Assembly: GCA_034440635.1 (NCBI GenBank)
Contig: JAOTON010001491.1
Span: forward strand, 1 to 64,000
Direction: 5' to 3'
Length of the DNA: 64,000 bases
Source: Lepas anatifera
Lineage: Eukaryota; Arthropoda; Thecostraca; Lepadidae
The notes beneath the pieces were generated by a model. It made no database searches. It saw nothing but the letters and a program-made list of their open reading frames with translations, and was not told where the DNA came from. Position 1 is the first letter of the stretch. Each line of letters opens with the position of its first letter. Made by a program: the position numbers and the translations under genes. Of this stretch, positions 59,279-64,000 are shown piece after piece.

Positions 59279-59336
59279 AAACGTGTTAATGATGGGGGTG
59301 GAAGTTAGGGTGAGCGCCTACCAGAGGAGCTACTTG

Positions 59337-60848
59337 CTATTTCCAGTATGGGCCTCCTGGCCCATAAGTTTTCTTTGGGGGCCCAGAGGGCACCCCACTT
59401 TGCCTGGGTCGAGACGATGCCCCAGGCCTAGATGTCCCTATTGATGCTGCTCGGGCTTTAGAAGGTTGTGGCTGGCCTGGAGGAGTTCCGGATGCCACAC
59501 GTTTGGTGGGAGATCTTCCCCTAGTGCTATTCTCCCTCCGTGACCCCTCAAACTGCCTCCTGACAGCTGCAACCGACGTCGGCGGCGGTGGGGGAGGCGG
59601 AGGGGGCTGATTATCGGACAGAGGAGAAAAGGCAGGAGTAGAGGGCTGACCGTCAACAGAGATTTCAACGGGGGGGCTGGACTGGGGACGGCAGTTGATG
59701 TCGCTTCCCACCCTTGCCCACCGTCGTCCAACCCTCGGTCGCTTGAGGGGAGTCAGGCTCCGATGCCGCCAAGGGCACCCTTTGCCTCGGAGTGGCGGGA
59801 GTCTCAGACGGGGTGTTGGGGGCAGGAGTGGTCCCCTGCTCCCCGCCCCCACCCCAGCCGGGGCCACAGGCGGCGGGGGAGGGGCGGGAGGGATGGGTGG
59901 AGGAGGTGCCGCCTCCGGCTACGATGTCGGGGCGGCGAGCTGGCCAGAAATGACCAGCCCCATCCTCCCTGCCAGGCGGATAAAGTCCGCCAGGGTCAGG
60001 GAACGGATGACCTCCTCCGGGGTAATCCGCGGTGTCGCTGGCGTCCTTGAAGGCGCCGCTACGGCGGTCGCTATTCCGCCCACTGTTTCTGCATATGATC
60101 TCTGAGGGTAGGAGGTCTCATAGGCTTCCCTCGCAGCCCTAAATGGAATACGTTTCGCGACCATGATAGAAAGAATCTCCTTTTCTGTCTTCATATGTGG
60201 GCATTTTTTATCATTTGCAGAGTGTGATCCTTTACAGTTTATGCAGTAAAGTGCTCGTGCGTCACAGTCCCTTCCGTCATGCTCGTTTGATCCACATCGC
60301 TCACACACTTTCTTTCCTTTACAAGATCTGGCTGTATGACCATAGCGTTGGCAGGAAAAGCACCGCATCGGGTTGGGAACATAGGGCCTGACCCGAATCT
60401 TCACATATCCGACATTCACGTCCGCCGGCAAATCTACATTATCAAAGGTCAGTATCACGGTGTCAGTCTCCTCGAGAATCCCTCCTACTTTTCGCCGCAC
60501 TCTCCTCGCCTCCACTACACCGCTCTCCATGAGTCCATCAACTATCTCCTCATCCGGAACCCCTTTCAGATCAAAACATGTAATGACACCCTTCGAAAAA
60601 TTCTTTGTCCTGTGTGGTACAATCGTGACATTCACCTTTACTACTTTCCTCTGCTCCGCTTCTCGCTTCGTGTATCGCAGTTCTGTCGTTTTGAGTGCAC
60701 GCTGTGCATCTGCTGGGCTACTGAGCTCCACCTCCAGGACGCCGTCCCGAAGGCAGCCGCACCTCATCACCTTGTCAAGTCGGTCACATGCCTCCTTGCG
60801 TTGAAACGACGAAAGTGATGATAGGGGGCTGTCTACACCCCGGATCAT
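59337..60848 (-). pseudogene. LINE ORF1 (gag-like nucleic-acid-binding protein), one nonsense codon
   Basis: From ATG at 60848 the frame gives 309 aa to a TAG at 59919-59921 and continues in the same frame to 59337, so the complete protein would be about 503 aa. Three CCHC/CCHC-like zinc knuckles occur at residues 163-176 (CFSCQRYGHTARSC), 182-195 (CERCGSNEHDGRDC) and 202-216 (CINCKGSHSANDKKC). These are nucleic-acid chaperone motifs of I/R1-type ORF1 proteins. After the stop come Pro-rich runs and a basic C-terminus. The frame is open a little upstream of the ATG. ORF2 begins 59 bp after the stop. Confidence 0.87.
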
Positions 60849-61350
60849 TACAACACGCGGGCGGGAGGGCTTTAAAGTGGCCCTTTGAGAGCCGGCAGTT
60901 TCGTTCCCACCACCCTGAAGGGGGAGGGGAGGGGAGGGTTTGCGGTGTTGAGTGTATCCATGAAAAAGTTCTTAAATTCAACCAGCCACGTGCGCCCCCC
61001 CTTCCGACGAGGGTGCTACGAGGCGAGACGACGCACGGGCTGGCTATACGGGGGAGACGCCGCCGTTACAGAGGGGGAGAGAGACTCACCAAACCCCCTG
61101 CCCCGACGACGGTCCCCCTTGCACCTAGCCTAGACGACCCCGGGCGGGGCGCGGACACCCCACCCTCCCCGGGTGAAGTTGGGACTTCACCCAAGGAGGG
61201 AGGGGCAGCCGATCCCCACCAAAGGCCGACAGACTTTTACAATGCTGCTACTCATGTCGATGCCATCAAGAGTTCCCCGCCCTTGCGGAAATCCAGACCA
61301 AAGTAGAGTGTTGCTAGAGGCACACGAACCATAACAGCGGCTACCTCAGC

Positions 61351-63547
61351 TCAGCTACCAGGACTCCTTCATCCCGGGGTACGGGTCGGTGCGCAGCTCA
61401 CCTTAAAAAGACAGGCGCCCCCACACGGCCTCATCGAAGCAGGCGACTACCACCTGCTCGTCACAACTGATTCCCGGCTGGTCCGAGAGAGGTGAGCCCC
61501 CGGCTCGCAGGGCCGGCAATTAGAGGGATCCAATCGTCAGCCACACGAGCCGGAGGCCTACGTACACCTAGACCATCCAGGAATCATAGGCACGTGCGGG
61601 GACCCCCATGACACTGGGAAAAGGTGGGTAACTGGGAAGTTATGAGTTGGAAAAGGAAGCGGGTCGGTCTGCGCTGTCCAGCACAGCCGCGCGCCACACG
61701 CGACCGAGATGTCCACACTCAGGACGAGCAAGAGTGCACACATCCCCGCCGCCCACGGAGACACGCCGGGCTAGACATCGCAGACAGTGGATAGGAAGGG
61801 GTATTTAGGAGTGGACAGAAAGGATACGGGTGGAAAGGCATGGATACACAAGGAAATAAGGAAAGAAGAGGAACAAGGAGTTGGTGGGATTTGAATTTAG
61901 GAAGGCCAAGAAAGGATGAGGATGGCAGTTTCGATTTAGCCTCTCGCCCGAAGGCGGGAGGCGAAACTCATCCTGCCGACTGGGGTCGCGGGTGTCGTCA
62001 CATCCCGTACCCAATTATCCATGTGCCGGACCTGTCAGCAGGTGCAAACGAGTCCGGCAGATGAAAATTGGTCTCCTTCGGGGCGCTGGGTTCGAATCCA
62101 GGGTTGACTGCGGGATATTTATTAGTTATTTCAAGGAAAAGAATGATAACACTGACCTACAGGCTTATGAAGAGATACACTGAGAACAAAATATGGTTTA
62201 TTTCAGCACATTGTCATGCGGCTCTCCTGCGCCGGTGGGGCGTCAGCCCAAGTCACAGACCTGGTGTTTTTCTTACGATCGTGCGTAATTAGGTACTGTG
62301 TGCAACATGGACACTTTCCCATATGATTCTTGGTGCAATTCTTCTGAACTGGCCAATAGGCTATTGATCTTGCTGAAGCTCAGCTTAAAGCATATGTACT
62401 CGATTCAGTTTCACAAATTCTGTTTCCCCCACAACTCTGCATGCATTTGGGATAGTTTTGCTGTGTTTTGGTTAGCGCACTGCGGGCCCGCGACTGGGAT
62501 GCATGTGTAATGCATATTTATCCCGTCTACATTTGGCAGTTGTGTGAAAAGGGCCCATGGGAGCACTTACGGTAAATTAAATTACGCTTGGGGGACTAGT
62601 AAAGTAATTATTATATCCGTGTTGGCGTCTAAAGGAAACTGCGAGAACATGGCATGCCCGATGGTGCCATTTGTTGTCTCCGCTGAGCTGAAACGACACA
62701 GCACCTCACTGCGAGTGCACCAGCAGCGCCAGAAGTAACTTTGTTGCCATTCTGCTCCCGGTTTATCACTCTAGTAAGAAGCCCAAGCAGTTGTCATCAA
62801 GAGCACGCCAATATCTCTATTCATAAGTTTGTACGGGTCCATTGCCTATTCCTTAAAATGACGTACCATTAGCAATAGTACAGAAGTTGGAGCAGCCAGC
62901 GTGTAAACAGTAGGGTGGATCAAAAATTATAAACCAACTTCCATGGGGTCAAAACGCGTGCGCGTGAATGTTAACAGAAGAAAAATCGCACTTAAACATT
63001 TTTCAAAAATATTCTAGATACCGCGCACAAAACGTTTCAGAAACGTTTCTGACATCGCCAAGCGTTAAAGTCTCCATTAGTTTTTGCCTTGTTATAAGAA
63101 CATAACACCATTAGTATTGTTCACGCCATTCCCCCACTAATTATCGGCTACCGTTGCCAAGCTTACTATTGTATGCATGTCTAGAACACCGAAAATTTAA
63201 TTATGTAATGAATCGTCAGCAACAATTACGTGATTAGAGGTGCAAAATATTTTCATTTTTCCACGTTTTCAGTTTTGCGCAACAAGAGATACGTGCCATC
63301 GAGGTTTATCGCAGTTATTGCATTGCAGTTTCGGAAACTTGTGATCAACACCGTCTACATAGGAACATAAATACGAGTCTTCCTAACCCTCTACTTGCAG
63401 CCATTTAAACACGCTATATCAGCTAAACAATAATTTTAATTACCAACAGACGTCCTGAATATCGGCTGTGCGTTTCGTCTAGGAAACACTTTTAACTTTC
63501 AAGGCATGACGATATATTATGGTACCAAATCATGACGACAGCTCACC
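61351..63547. other. No supported gene; possible SINE remnant near 62.09 kb
   Basis: 61350-61800 is GC-rich and may be outer LINE 5' sequence. GGGTTCGAATCCAGGG at about 62088 is a perfect B box with no convincing A box upstream, so it is a possible tRNA-derived fragment. 62550-62740 contains several TAATTA-type sites next to a GC-balanced segment. 62740-63547 is AT-rich with nothing recognised. Confidence 0.4.
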
Positions 63548-64000
63548 TCAAAATGGTGAAGCTGAACTCAGGAACAACCGGCTCTGAAGCCAGCTGTAAA
63601 AGTCCTTCTTTGTATCCATCACCGGAAGATCGGCTCTGGACCGTGCTTTGGACAGAATGGGAGCATGGCGTGCCGAGTACCCGACCTTCTTCTGTGCCGC
63701 ATCTGTCACCTCCTTTACCCAACGTTCCACGCCTTGTGAGTGACATGGAAATGCGCAGAAGTCCATGGGGTGTTCACATTGCACAGCCGCTGTGATTTCC
63801 TCGTCTGACATGTCCATCGTCAGTGGTGGCTCTGCTATATTTGTCCAGTCAATCATTTCTTGGTAGTCATCGGCATCGAAGTTGATGTCCGGAACGACGA
63901 CCTGTCGTGTCATCCGGGTCATCATCCTCGCGTCTCTTGGCTCGACACATCCTGATCCGCTCCACGGCCGCCACCCTCGTCTCCTGTCGGCTGTCGGTCA
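63548..64000 (-). CDS. Partial ORF, transposon-associated or uncharacterised protein, runs off the window
   Basis: From the first Met shown (63925) the frame gives 125 aa to a stop at 63548, and it is open upstream to at least about 63955, so the true start is outside or nearby. The segment AAVQCEHPMDF then FCAFPCHSQGVERWVKEVTD then VGYSARHAPILSKARSR resembles the C-terminal PCHSQ.VER.VK.VT motif of uncharacterised, often multicopy proteins in invertebrate genomes, from memory of that family. The N-terminal half is acidic (DMSDEEI). Regular codon use and the absence of local repeats favour real coding sequence, whether host exon or element remnant. Confidence 0.5.

Noticed and set aside
62030..62110. 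tRNA gene candidate (GGGTTCGAATCCAGGG)
   Set aside because: A B box alone without an A box or foldable acceptor stem.

Overview
This is metazoan genomic DNA, and almost certainly an invertebrate. It contains intron-split homeobox exons, two classes of degraded LINE, tRNA-derived SINEs with target-site duplications, very long microsatellites and dozens of short non-autonomous DNA transposons. There are no bacterial-style operons, no CRISPR array and no phage genes. The species cannot be fixed from sequence alone. The homeobox type and repeat content suit a protostome, perhaps an arthropod, but that is inference.

The only confidently recognised host gene is a partial visual-system homeobox gene (Vsx/Chx10/ceh-10 family) on the plus strand. 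Two consecutive coding exons are visible (42728-42815 and 43327-43450) with matching phase-2 splice sites. The exon for homeodomain helix 3 and the CVC domain was not found in the remaining 20 kb, and no octapeptide exon was found upstream. The gene therefore probably has large introns, and most of the window would then be its intronic or flanking DNA. A GC-rich stretch (41.45-42.5 kb) lies just upstream of the first exon.

The rest is mostly mobile DNA. (1) A superfamily of TTAA-flanked, terminal-inverted-repeat elements of about 0.8-1.2 kb has ten full or decayed members (4.1, 5.4, 15.2, 17.3, 23.3, 28.2, 29.8, 36.6, 39.5 and 48.4 kb). Their interiors are packed with AGGTCA/TGACCT hexamers, the nuclear-receptor half-site. 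(2) A second TTAA-flanked family of about 0.45 kb occurs at 6.3, 18.6, 22.6 and 49.2 kb. (3) Several hAT-like MITE families of about 130-290 bp have GGATCC- or GGACGCAG-type termini. Many keep readable 8-bp target-site duplications, and they are often nested in the TTAA elements. (4) A tRNA-like SINE family has copies at 12.5 and 51.6 kb with 12-13 bp duplications, and a second SINE type lies at 55.1 kb. (5) A CR1/L2-like LINE fragment lies at 33.8-35.6 kb and an I-clade LINE (gag, endonuclease, RT, RNase H) at 55.3-61.3 kb, both on the minus strand and both broken. (6) Perfect microsatellites are (AC)n of 841 bp, (CA)n of 222 bp and (TA)n of 107 bp.

Layout. 0-4 kb is mostly unplaced DNA with one possible decayed TIR element. 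4-9.5 kb is stacked MITEs. 9.5-14 kb is mostly unique sequence with a MITE and a SINE. 14-24.8 kb holds MITEs, the giant AC tract and a hAT-like element. 24.8-26.2 kb is a GC-rich duplicated block. 27-33 kb is a degenerate repeat zone crowded with MITEs and a foldback structure. 33-37.7 kb holds a LINE and a nested MITE stack. 39.5-43.5 kb runs from a MITE through a minisatellite to the Vsx exons. 46.5-51.7 kb holds MITEs and a SINE. 55-61 kb is the I-clade LINE. At the right edge a minus-strand ORF runs out of the window.
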